A DNA stretch of 64,000 nt from Cryobacterium levicorallinum (GCF_004402405.1 NZ_SOFE01000012.1:62001-126000), one strand, 5' to 3'; counted from the stretch's first letter, positions 33,457 through 41,084 are shown. The notes: generated by a model not told the origin, from the letters alone. Translations and numbers: made by a program.

Positions 33457-35136
33457 TCAGCGCTTGGTGTTCGAGAGAATGAGACGTTCTTCGCGTCCCT
33501 TGGAATAGACCTGGGCAATGTATTCACTGCACCGCCAGGCGTTGGCCATCATGGTCAACGTCGGGTTGACACCAGTGGCCGTCGGGAAGCCGGAGCCGTC
33601 GAGAACGAAGAGATTGTCCACTTCGTGGGCCTGACCCCATTCATTCAGCACGCTCTTGGCCGGGTCGGTGCCCATGCGCGCAGTGCCGTGCTGGTGGCAC
33701 GTGTTGCCGGTCATCTTGTCCAGATAGACAGGGACGGTCTTGCGTGCCCCGGCCGCCTCCAGAATCTCAACGTTCTTGTCTACTTGCCATTTACCCATCG
33801 CGATGTCGTTGCGGTGGGGACTGTGTGTAATGCGTGCAACCGGCCGACCAAAGGCATCTTTCACCGTGGGGTCAAGATCTACCCGATTGGATTCCACCGG
33901 CAGGTCGTGCAGAATCAGGCCGATCTTCATGGCGTAGTTGTAGTAGTTGCGGTCCGCGTCTTTCAACGCTTCGCCCCAGCTCGGCCGGCCCGGAAAGACC
34001 CAGTTGATGGGGTGGCAGGTCTGCGAGGCGGAGATGATGGAACCACCGATGTGACCACGGTTTTCGTCGGTCTCATAGAATTCCAACGATCCGCCGCTGA
34101 TGTAGTTGCCGGCAAATCCGTTCAGCGGCTCGTCGATGTCTTTATCGAACAAACCCACCGCAAAGAGGTATTCGTGGAAGGTGGCGTTCTTGCCGACCAA
34201 GCCACTGCCGTTGGCCAGACCATCGGGAAACCGAGGCGACTTGGACATGAGCATGAGGCGCGCGGATTCAATGGCACCAAGCGTCAAAATCACGACGCGT
34301 GCATCCTGCTCTACTTCGTTTCCATCCGGGTCGATGTAAACGACACCGGTGGCTTTGCCATCATGACCCAACTTCACCGACTGCACGAAGCACTCGGCGC
34401 GGACTTCCAGGTTTCCCGTGGCCACGGCTTCCGGGATAAAAGAGGTCAGCGTGTTGGAGCGGGCGCCACTGGGATCGCCATACTGGTTCCAGAAACTGGT
34501 CTGATTAAAGGGGTCACGACCGTTGTGTTTGTTCGTAACCATGGCATGCGGAATAGGAAAGGCGTTAATGCCCATTTTGTTGCAGGCATCGTAGAAACGC
34601 TTGCCGTACTGGGTCGGTCGGAGCGGCGGGCTGGGATAGCCCTTGCTGCGGTACGGTTCGTACTTGTCGGCCCCCGCGATACCGGAGACGCCGAAGGCCC
34701 ACTCAACCTTGGTGAGGTAGGGCTCCAGGTGTTCGTAGCGGAAGGGCCAGTCGGCGAGACTTGCGCCTTCGATCTCGCCGTGGAGGGAGCGCATCATGAA
34801 GTCAGACTCGCGCGGGCGCGGCACCCAGCCGGCCCAGTGGTTTGTTCCTCCACCGACCATCTGCGGGGTCGGTGAAAAGGGGAATCTTTCTGCCACGGCG
34901 TTTTCGTCGTAGCGCACGGTTCGGGGGAACATTTTCGGGTCCGGCCACATGTAGTCACGGTTGACGAACTTGAGTTCATCGCCGGAATAATGTTCCAGGG
35001 GTCGCAGCCACGGGCCACGGTCAAAGCCCACTACCTTCAGTCCTGCCTCGGCCAGCACCTTGACAGCGGTGCCACCGTTGGCGCCAAGTCCCACGACGAT
35101 CGCGTCTACAGGCTCGGGCTTCTTCCGATTCAGCAT
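33457..35136 (-). CDS. GMC-family FAD-dependent sugar dehydrogenase
   Basis: A 559-residue flavoprotein. The ADP-binding motif is IVVGLGANGGTAVKVL near residue 15; MVGGGTNHWAGW binds FAD; the C-terminal region has the catalytic His in CHQHGTARMG and Asn in GVNPTLTMMANAW. With the neighbouring Gsub3 subunit it resembles gluconate-2-, fructose- and glucoside-3-dehydrogenases. In this setting it most likely makes the lactone used by the SMP-30 enzyme, but C3 oxidation of a glycoside is an alternative. There is no signal peptide and no cytochrome gene, so the electron acceptor is unknown. Confidence 0.88.
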   Translation of the reverse strand: MLNRKKPEPVDAIVVGLGANGGTAVKVLAEAGLKVVGFDRGPWLRPLEHYSGDELKFVNRDYMWPDPKMFPRTVRYDENAVAERFPFSPTPQMVGGGTNHWAGWVPRPRESDFMMRSLHGEIEGASLADWPFRYEHLEPYLTKVEWAFGVSGIAGADKYEPYRSKGYPSPPLRPTQYGKRFYDACNKMGINAFPIPHAMVTNKHNGRDPFNQTSFWNQYGDPSGARSNTLTSFIPEAVATGNLEVRAECFVQSVKLGHDGKATGVVYIDPDGNEVEQDARVVILTLGAIESARLMLMSKSPRFPDGLANGSGLVGKNATFHEYLFAVGLFDKDIDEPLNGFAGNYISGGSLEFYETDENRGHIGGSIISASQTCHPINWVFPGRPSWGEALKDADRNYYNYAMKIGLILHDLPVESNRVDLDPTVKDAFGRPVARITHSPHRNDIAMGKWQVDKNVEILEAAGARKTVPVYLDKMTGNTCHQHGTARMGTDPAKSVLNEWGQAHEVDNLFVLDGSGFPTATGVNPTLTMMANAWRCSEYIAQVYSKGREERLILSNTKR

Positions 35137-35234
35137 GATTTTCTCTTCCTTGAGACGGTTTTGTGAACTTCTTGATCACTTTTTACCGCGTCGTCAGTGA
35201 TCCACGCGGAAGTGTTGTCTGGTGTTGACTAGAC

Positions 35235-35273
35235 GCTGAGTTGCCGGCGAAATGATCGAACCGGCAACTCAGC
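35235..35273 (-). other. Intra-operon stem-loop between the DJ-1 and GMC genes
   Basis: GCTGAGTTGCCGG (35235-35247) and CCGGCAACTCAGC (35261-35273) form a perfect 13-bp stem with a 13-base loop in the 152-base gap. No T run follows on the minus strand, so it is more likely an attenuator, processing site or RNA stabiliser than a full terminator. Confidence 0.7.
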
Positions 35274-35288
35274 TTCCCCAGTGCGCGC

Positions 35289-35816
35289 CTAGTGGGTCTC
35301 GAGGTACGTAACGAGAGCCGCTCCGAAGGCAGGCAGGTCGATCGGAGTTCGGGAGGTGATGACGTTGCCGTCAATGACGACTGCTTCGTCAACCCAGACT
35401 CCCCCTGCGTTTTCCACATCGTCCTTGATCGGCAGGTAACCGGTAACCTTACGACCGTTTTTGAGCACTCCGGCTGACGCGAGGACCCAGCCACCGTGGC
35501 AGATGGCGGCGACCAGCTTGCCCGACTCGTGGGCGTTACGAACGAGGGAGATCATCTCGGGGTGCAGTCGCATATTGTCGGGCGCAAATCCGCCCGGCAC
35601 GACGACGGCGTCGAAATCTGCCGACGTCACGTCAGCGGCGTCTGCGTCGACGTCCATGGGGTAGTGCTCTTTGGAGTCATAGCTCTTCTTGGTTCCGCTG
35701 CCGACGACGACAACGGTCGCCCCGGCCTCTTCGAGGCGGAGTTTGGGGTACCAACCTTCGAGGATCTGGTATTCGTCCTCGATCAGCAGGGCAACTTTTT
35801 TTCCGGAAAGTGTCAT
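35289..35816 (-). CDS. DJ-1/PfpI family protein
   Basis: A 175-residue protein with the DJ-1/PfpI fold: VALLIEDEYQILEGWYP with the Glu that tunes the cysteine, VVVPGGFAPDNMR, and the nucleophile elbow AAICHGGWVLASAGVL with Cys-His. Members are glyoxalases, deglycases, amidases or proteases; which applies is unclear. In a sugar-oxidation operon, clearing reactive ketoaldehydes is a reasonable guess. It is 58 bases downstream of the isochorismatase-like gene. Confidence 0.85.
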   Translation of the reverse strand: MTLSGKKVALLIEDEYQILEGWYPKLRLEEAGATVVVVGSGTKKSYDSKEHYPMDVDADAADVTSADFDAVVVPGGFAPDNMRLHPEMISLVRNAHESGKLVAAICHGGWVLASAGVLKNGRKVTGYLPIKDDVENAGGVWVDEAVVIDGNVITSRTPIDLPAFGAALVTYLETH

Positions 35817-35874
35817 TTCTGGGAGTCCTTTTTATCGCGAGTTGTGGGGTCACACGGGGTGAGAGGCTGGCGCC

Positions 35875-36579
35875 TTATTTCGCCAGCATCTTGAGAAACT
35901 CAATGCTCGTGCGCACGTCACCGTGATTGGCCTGAATATTGCGCAGAGCCTCCCAGTGCTGGCCGTAGCCCAGCGGGTCGTCCTGACCAGACGGGATAGC
36001 TGCGGTTGTGTCGGCCAGGACGACGATCTTGTAGTCCTGGTTGGCGCCATCGATGGCCGTTGCAATCTGGCAGTTTCCGCTGGACAGGCCGGCCACGACG
36101 AGCGTGTCTGCTCCCGCGCGGCGCATGTACTCGTTCAGCGGAGTACCGAAGAAAGAAGAAAAACGGTGCTTGCGCATCACAGGCTCGTCGGGAGCCGGAA
36201 CGAGTTCGTCGACGAGTTCATCGCCACCATTTCCCCATGATCCGGGGAAGCCTGCAAGCTGGCCTTCGAGGCCCCACTTGACATCGGCGTACCCAGCGTC
36301 TTTTCCATCGCCACGCAAGCCCCAGAGGGACCAGACGACGGGGATGCCCGCTTCCCGGCAAGCATTCAGCACGTTCACGACCGGCTGTACCGTGTCTTTG
36401 CCCTCCGGAGCGCCGCCAACGCTCTCGATGTACATGGCACCGCCAACCTCGGCACACGCCTTCTGCATGTCGAGCACAAGCAGCATCGTCTTCTTCGGGT
36501 CGATCGTGGGAGCGACCCACGTGGACCGGTTAATTACTTTGTCAATGTTCTCGTAGGTGAAATCAAGCGAGGACAACAT
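35875..36579 (-). CDS. Isochorismatase-like cysteine hydrolase
   Basis: A 234-residue hydrolase. The triad is visible as Asp in LLVLDMQKACAE, Lys in VMRKHRFSSFFGT and Cys in AGLSSGNCQIATAIDG. The family includes nicotinamidase, N-carbamoylsarcosine amidase and ureidoacrylate hydrolase; the substrate here is unknown. It is the first gene of a five-gene unit (hydrolase, DJ-1, GMC, Gsub3, dehydratase) behind a GntR operator. Confidence 0.83.
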   Translation of the reverse strand: MLSSLDFTYENIDKVINRSTWVAPTIDPKKTMLLVLDMQKACAEVGGAMYIESVGGAPEGKDTVQPVVNVLNACREAGIPVVWSLWGLRGDGKDAGYADVKWGLEGQLAGFPGSWGNGGDELVDELVPAPDEPVMRKHRFSSFFGTPLNEYMRRAGADTLVVAGLSSGNCQIATAIDGANQDYKIVVLADTTAAIPSGQDDPLGYGQHWEALRNIQANHGDVRTSIEFLKMLAK

Positions 36580-36616
36580 TGTCTCTTTTCTATTCGAGAT
36601 ACTACCGAGGTAGGTT

Positions 36617-36672
36617 ATCTAATGGTCTGGTGGTCTGAACTATGACACAGTTGAGGCGAATCAGTCAAACTA
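36617..36672 (-). promoter_or_regulatory. Promoter and GntR operator of the dehydrogenase operon
   Basis: On the minus strand TTGACT (about 36669-36664), an 18-base spacer and CATAGT precede TCAGACCACCAGA (36638-36626). A second partial repeat, CCATTAGAT, follows to 36617. The operator core matches those before dhaK, the ABC genes, gntR and tatA. Confidence 0.72.
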
Positions 36673-36683
36673 TTTTTGAAAAT

Positions 36684-36947
36684 TCACGACGGATCACGCG
36701 GATCCAGAGCTTCACTCACGATGCGGCGCGGGTCATATTGGCGCGGATCGAGCTTTTTCCAATCGAGATCCTGGGCATCCTCCCCCAGCTCTTCAGTGAA
36801 TCGACCCTTGGCACCATTGGCCATGGACCTACCTCGCTTGACCAGCTGAGCAAGATTGGCCGTGTAGAGCGGCAGCCGTTCCGGCCCAATAAGGAACGCG
36901 GCGATCACGCCAATGATGACTAATTTGTCGAAGGTTAATCCAAACAT
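36684..36947 (-). CDS. tatB: Sec-independent translocase subunit TatB-like
   Basis: 87 residues: FDKLVIIGVIAAFLIGPERLP is the single N-terminal helix with the Glu at its end that marks TatB, followed by an amphipathic helix (LAQLVKRGRSMANGAK) and the actinobacterial TatB tail (LDWKKLDPRQYDPRRIV). It helps recognise twin-arginine signals with TatC. TATGGT 6 bases before the ATG on the minus strand implies a leaderless message. It is divergent from tatA, with a GntR operator between. Confidence 0.85.
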   Translation of the reverse strand: MFGLTFDKLVIIGVIAAFLIGPERLPLYTANLAQLVKRGRSMANGAKGRFTEELGEDAQDLDWKKLDPRQYDPRRIVSEALDPRDPS

Positions 36948-36948
36948 G

Positions 36949-36984
36949 TTGACACCATAACACGCAGACCACTAGACATCAGAT
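36949..36984 (+). promoter_or_regulatory. tatA promoter overlapped by a GntR operator
   Basis: TTGACA (36949-36954) with an 18-base gap to TAGACA (36973-36978). The operator GCAGACCACTAGACATCAGA (36964-36983) covers the spacer and -10. It aligns over its full length, with one base gap, to the extended operator of the dehydrogenase operon. It should also affect the tatB promoter, whose -10 (TATGGT) lies on the other strand at 36954-36959. Confidence 0.7.
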
Positions 36985-37048
36985 CACCATCACAGATAGT
37001 CTCTACGTCACCGCACACAGCGCTCAAAACGATCGAAGGGTCCAGCTC

Positions 37049-37273
37049 ATGCTTGCAAATCTCAACGGATGGCACGCCGTCATCATCCTCGCCGTCGTTC
37101 TGCTCCTCTTCGGTGCACCAAAAATTCCGATGCTGGCGCGCAGCCTCGGGCAGTCGATGAAAATCTTCAAGAACGAGATCAAGCCAGACGCCAAACGTGC
37201 CGACGACGAACTGCTCGCAACCTCATCGACCGAGGCATCCGCGTCCCCGAGCAGTAATTCCCCTCTTGTTTAA
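37049..37273 (+). CDS. tatA: Sec-independent translocase subunit TatA
   Basis: 74 residues with the TatA plan: one helix ([20 protein letters not shown]), the FG hinge, an amphipathic helix ([15 protein letters not shown]) and a polar Ser-rich tail. TatA oligomers form the passage for folded proteins. It sits between divergent tatB and downstream tatC. Confidence 0.9.
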   Translation: MLANLNGWHAVIILAVVLLLFGAPKIPMLARSLGQSMKIFKNEIKPDAKRADDELLATSSTEASASPSSNSPLV

Positions 37274-37331
37274 GAGCGTGCACATTTCTCCGAACTTCGC
37301 ATCCCCTCGCCGAGCCGACTAAATCCTGCGC

Positions 37332-37399
37332 ATGAACGCAGACAACACATGAACACAGACAACACATGAACACAGACAACACATGAGCACAGACAAAAC
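37332..37399 (+). repeat. Four 17-bp repeats forming three micro-ORFs before tatC
   Basis: The unit ATGAACACAGACAACAC occurs at 37332 (one change), 37349 and 37366, and a diverged fourth copy at 37383 is the beginning of tatC. Each of the first three encodes a six-codon frame (MNADNT, MNTDNT, MNTDNT) whose TGA overlaps the next ATG as ATGA; the last overlaps the tatC ATG. A CTAAAT box at 37319-37324 is 7 bases before the first ATG, so transcription may begin exactly at the first micro-ORF. No Shine-Dalgarno sequence is visible before tatC itself. Confidence 0.85.
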
Positions 37400-38189
37400 A
37401 GAGACCACGGCCGAAAAAAGTCGAATGTCACTTGCCCATCACCTAATTGAACTGCGCAAAAGGCTCTTCAAATCAGCCTTCGGGCTGCTCGCGGGCGCCG
37501 CGGCGGGCTGGATTCTTTCCGATTTCGTGATGAACAGCCTGCGAGTGCCGGTGAGCCTCATCGCAACGGCTCAAAACCGTTCTGCCACACTGAACTTCGC
37601 TGACATAACGAGCGCTTTCGATCTCAAGCTTCAAATTGCACTCACCGTCGGTGCCGTGGTCTCCAGCCCGATCTGGCTTTTTCAGATTTTTGCCTTTCTG
37701 GTTCCCGGTTTAACAAAAAAGGAGAAGCGCTACACGTTCGGTTTTTTCTTCACGGCCGTGCCTCTCTTCCTGGCCGGGTGCATCTCAGGCTGGTTTGTTC
37801 TGCCACAAATCGTTGCACTCATGACAAGTTTTGCGCCCGCTCAAGATGCCGCATTCATCGAGGCCAAGCCCTACTACGACTTCGTACTGAAGCTAGTTCT
37901 CGCTATCGGGATCGCTTTTGTCCTCCCGGTATTTATCGTCTTGCTTAATTTCATCGGGATTCTGAGTGCAGTGTCGATCATCAAATCCTGGCGCATAGCC
38001 CTTGTGGTGATTGTACTCTTCACGGCCGTCGCCACGCCCGCCGCCGACATCGTCTCTATGTTCATGTTGGCAATTCCGATGATCCTTCTCTATTTCCTGG
38101 CCGCGGGAGTCGCTGGGATACATGACCGACGGGTCGCGAAGAACCTGAGGCTTACAGACACGTTGTCTCCCTTTCTGTTGGAGACCTGA
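37383..38189 (+). CDS. tatC: Sec-independent translocase subunit TatC
   Basis: A 268-residue six-helix protein: LAHHLIELRKRLFKSA with the conserved Glu of the signal-binding surface, SPIWLFQIFAFLVPGLTKKEKRY, PYYDFVLKLVLAIGIAFVLPVF and VVIVLFTAVATPAADIVSMFMLAIPMILLY. It binds twin-arginine signals with TatB. Its start codon is the fourth unit of a 17-bp repeat whose earlier copies are micro-ORFs, suggesting coupled translation. It is probably a second, dedicated Tat set, because tat genes normally sit in a conserved chromosomal site. Confidence 0.92.
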   Translation: MSTDKTETTAEKSRMSLAHHLIELRKRLFKSAFGLLAGAAAGWILSDFVMNSLRVPVSLIATAQNRSATLNFADITSAFDLKLQIALTVGAVVSSPIWLFQIFAFLVPGLTKKEKRYTFGFFFTAVPLFLAGCISGWFVLPQIVALMTSFAPAQDAAFIEAKPYYDFVLKLVLAIGIAFVLPVFIVLLNFIGILSAVSIIKSWRIALVVIVLFTAVATPAADIVSMFMLAIPMILLYFLAAGVAGIHDRRVAKNLRLTDTLSPFLLET

Positions 38190-38614
38190 GTCAGTTGTCG
38201 GCTCATTATTCTTCGGTGAACCGCAGCTTCGGTGTTTTGTTTGCGCGTGTCGGTGGGCTGGTGATGTCACCATCCTCAGCTTATCTAAAGCGAGAGTGGT
38301 GGAAGAAGCGGCCTCACTCATGCGCCCAGCCAACTCGTGGGGTCTGACCCCCGGGGTCGCGGAGTACCGCAAAAACCGCATGGGCGTTCAAAGCGGATTC
38401 CACGACGCCCTCCAGATCGTTGGTGAGACCTGCTGCCCGGGTACGCCAACGCCGCATGAGGACGCATCGAAGGATCACCTGAGTGCACTGATCGAAACGC
38501 CCGCGCATCACCCGCGCATCAAGTCAAGAATTCCCGCGGCACCAGAATGAAAATGGCGAGTAGTCTGGGGAGTAAATCCTGATGGTAGCGCTAGTCCGGC
38601 GACTTAGTATGTGT
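38190..38614. other. Intergenic region after tatC, no recognised gene
   Basis: An 84-codon frame at 38296-38550 starts with ATG, but I recognise no family and its composition is not clearly coding. The region ends at a transposon-end repeat array, so it marks the right edge of the catabolic island. Confidence 0.5.
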
Positions 38615-38710
38615 GGTCCCAGCACAGTGTTTACAGCCTGTCTCATGACCTTGTTGGCACTATGTCTCAGGACGTTGTTTACAGGGTGTCTTACGACCTT
38701 GCATACACGT
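38615..38710. repeat. Four 24-bp repeats, probable transposase-binding end
   Basis: Imperfect units begin at 38615, 38639, 38663 and 38687, exactly 24 bases apart, with the shared pattern TGTCTCAxGACxTTGTTTAC. They lie just outside an IS481-type transposase remnant, where such elements carry repeated binding sites. Confidence 0.75.
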
Positions 38711-38763
38711 TGAGCAGTGGACGAAATCCTCACGTGGCCTCGGTTTTGATGGAGAGTGCCCAA

Positions 38764-39701
38764 ATCTCTCCCACCTTTCGTCCGCCGCCAGATTATCGAA
38801 TTTGATCCTCTTGCCGCCGATGGCCCCAGTATTTCCGAAATCTGCCAACGTCTGAATATCAGCCGGCCGTCGTTTATGATATCCGGCGACGCTTCCTTCA
38901 GGAGGGGAATAAGGCGCTGAATCCGCACTCGTCGGCACCAAAGAATCCGGTGCGGACGTTCGACAAGAAGACGACGGAAATTGTCCTGCGCATCCGTGCT
39001 CGGCTGGAAAAGGATGGCTGGGATAACGGTCCCAAATCGATCTAGTTCACCGGTGTGAACACGAATGAATTCAGTCAACCGGTTCCGTCGGTGGCGACCA
39101 TCGCCCGGATCCTGTCATCCTCCGGCGTGACGAAGGCCAACCCGCGTAAACGGCCACGGACGGCCTGGCTGCGGTTCGCGCGCTCGTCGGCGATGGAGAT
39201 GTGGCAGCTGGATGCATTCGAGTATCGCCTGGCGACCGAGCTGGCCTCGAAAGTGACGGTCTACCAGCTGCTGGATGATTCCACCCGTTTCGACGTGGGC
39301 AGCATGTGCTTCGCCGAGCCCGAGAACGGCACCGATGCCATCATCACCCTGAGCGCCGCGATCGACGATCACGGCGTGCCCAAAGAGTTGCTCAGCGACA
39401 ACGGGACCGCTTTCAACCAGAGCCGGCGCGGCAACATCTCGGCGACGGAACGCTTCTTGGCCGACCGTGGGTGCTTGGGGATCAGCGGCCGGGGCGGCCA
39501 CCCGCAGACGCAAGGGAAAAACGAACGCAGCCACCAGACGCTGCTGCGGTTCCTCGATGCCCGCGCCCCGGAGAGCCTCGAGCAGCTCGCCACCCTCATC
39601 GTGGATACCGCAACTATTACAACTACCGTCGCCGGCACCAAGCGTTGCCCGGCTCCATGACACCGGGCCAGGCCTGGGACGCGGCCGAACACCGACCCTA
39701 G
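38764..39701 (+). pseudogene. Degenerate IS481-type transposase
   Basis: Homology to an rve-type transposase is spread over three frames. The N-terminus (RRQIIEFDPLAADG, ICQRLNISRPSF) shifts frame near 38876 into DIRRRFLQEGNKAL and runs to an in-frame TAG at 39042. It continues from GTG 39055 through the catalytic core, with Asp in MWQLDAFEY, Asp in LLSDNGTAF and Glu in GKNERSHQTL. A second shift near 39610 moves the tail (YNYRRRHQALPGSMTP) to another frame ending at 39701. It cannot make a full protein. Confidence 0.85.
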
Positions 39702-39716
39702 GACGGAACACACCCG

Positions 39717-41018
39717 TTAATTTCGTCCGGGAAACACGGGTTTGTGCCCGCCGAGGCTGAGCATGGCGTGGGCGATGAGGGCGTCGGGTGATGTGAAGCC
39801 GTAGGCGATGCGGGTCATGAGGCGGATCTTGGTGTTCATGGATTCGACGCGGCCGTTGGAGAGGCCGTGTTCGATGGACGCGAGGATCGCGGTGCGGTGC
39901 TTGACGATGCTCTTCTGCAGTTTCACGAAGGACGGAATGCGGCAGCGTCGGGCCCAGCCGACCCATTTGTCGAGGGCTTCGGTCGCTTCGTCGAGGGGCA
40001 GTTTGAAGATCACCAGGAGGCCTTCCTTCAGGTAGTAGGCGCGTGCCAAGCGGGGGTCGGTCTGCACGATCCAGGCGAGCTTGGCTTGCTGCTTCTAGGT
40101 CAGGTTTTCCGGGTTCTTCCAGAGGGCGTAACGGCAGTTCTTGATGCCGGCAGCTCGGGCGCTGTCCGGGCGAGCTGGAGCATCGACGGCAGGTCGGCCA
40201 CGGGTGCGTCGGGCATCGTTTTGGCGGGCGGCTTTGCGAGCATCATTCCACGCAGTTCGGCAGACCTCATCGAGGGCTTCGGTTGCCCATTTCACGACGT
40301 GGAACGGATCAGCGCACCGAACGGCGTTGGGCGCTTTCTCCGCGACAACACTGGCGATCCAAGCCGCGCCGTCCGCGGAAACATGCGTGATCTGCGCTGA
40401 ATGCTCCGGCCCTAACGCGTCAAAGAACGTCGCGAAAGTGGCTTTGTCTTGACCCGGTGCGGCCCACACAAGACGGCCGGAATCGTGGTCGACGACACGG
40501 GTCAAATACTTGTGGCCGCGCTTGTAACTGATCTCGTCGATCCCGATCCGCGTCAGGTCCGCGAACTGGTCGTACTGCTTTTCGGTATCGGCCCAGACCC
40601 GGGTGATGATTGCGCCGACGGTGCGCCACGCGATGCGCATCAGCACGGTGATGGCGGTCTTGGACGTTTGCGTGGCCAGCCACGCGACCTGGTCGTCAAA
40701 GAACATCGTTTGGCCGCTTTGGTGCCGAGCCCAGGGGACGGCGGCGACGGCGACGCCGTGGACGCGGCAGGACACTCGGGGTGCGTCGGCTTCGAGGTGA
40801 ACTCGAATTGAGCCCACGTCTAACCCTCGCCAGCGACGCCGCCCGTCACCGAGGTCGTAGCGTGGGCTGCGTTTCTGACAGGACCCGCATCGGTTCCGCC
40901 TCGGCGCCATCGGACGCACCGACGCGATCAAAATCCTGCCCTCCAGATCAAGATTGATGTCCTCGACGAACGTGCTCTCGACACCGAGGAGGGTTCGCCA
41001 TATTTTTAGGGTTGGCAC
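39717..41018 (-). pseudogene. ISL3-family transposase interrupted by one TAG codon
   Basis: A continuous 434-codon frame from GTG 41018 except for a single TAG at 40097-40095. Before it are the zinc-binding N-terminus (CGSCQKRSPRYDLGDG) and the DDE core (RIGIDEISYKRGHKYLTRVV, HVSADGAAWIASVV). After it comes the C-terminal part with the Glu (HGLSNGRVESMNTKIRLM). The context LT-stop-KQQAK suggests GAG changed to TAG. One reversion or suppression would restore it. Its terminal repeats could not be located with confidence. Confidence 0.85.
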
Positions 41019-41084
41019 GCCGCTTTTTCCCTTCGTAAGTTTCTTACCTTTGACAGTTAGAAACCTAGGCGGAGAGCGGCGTGC
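41015..41084. repeat. Inverted repeat over the ISL3 transposase start
   Basis: GCACGCCGCT (41015-41024) and AGCGGCGTGC (41075-41084) are perfect inverted 10-mers 50 bases apart. On the minus strand the second arm contains the GTG start of the transposase, so transcript from outside would fold over the start. Confidence 0.7.

Noticed and set aside
38296..38550. 84-codon frame downstream of tatC
   Set aside because: No ribosome site, no recognisable domain, and it lies at a transposon boundary.
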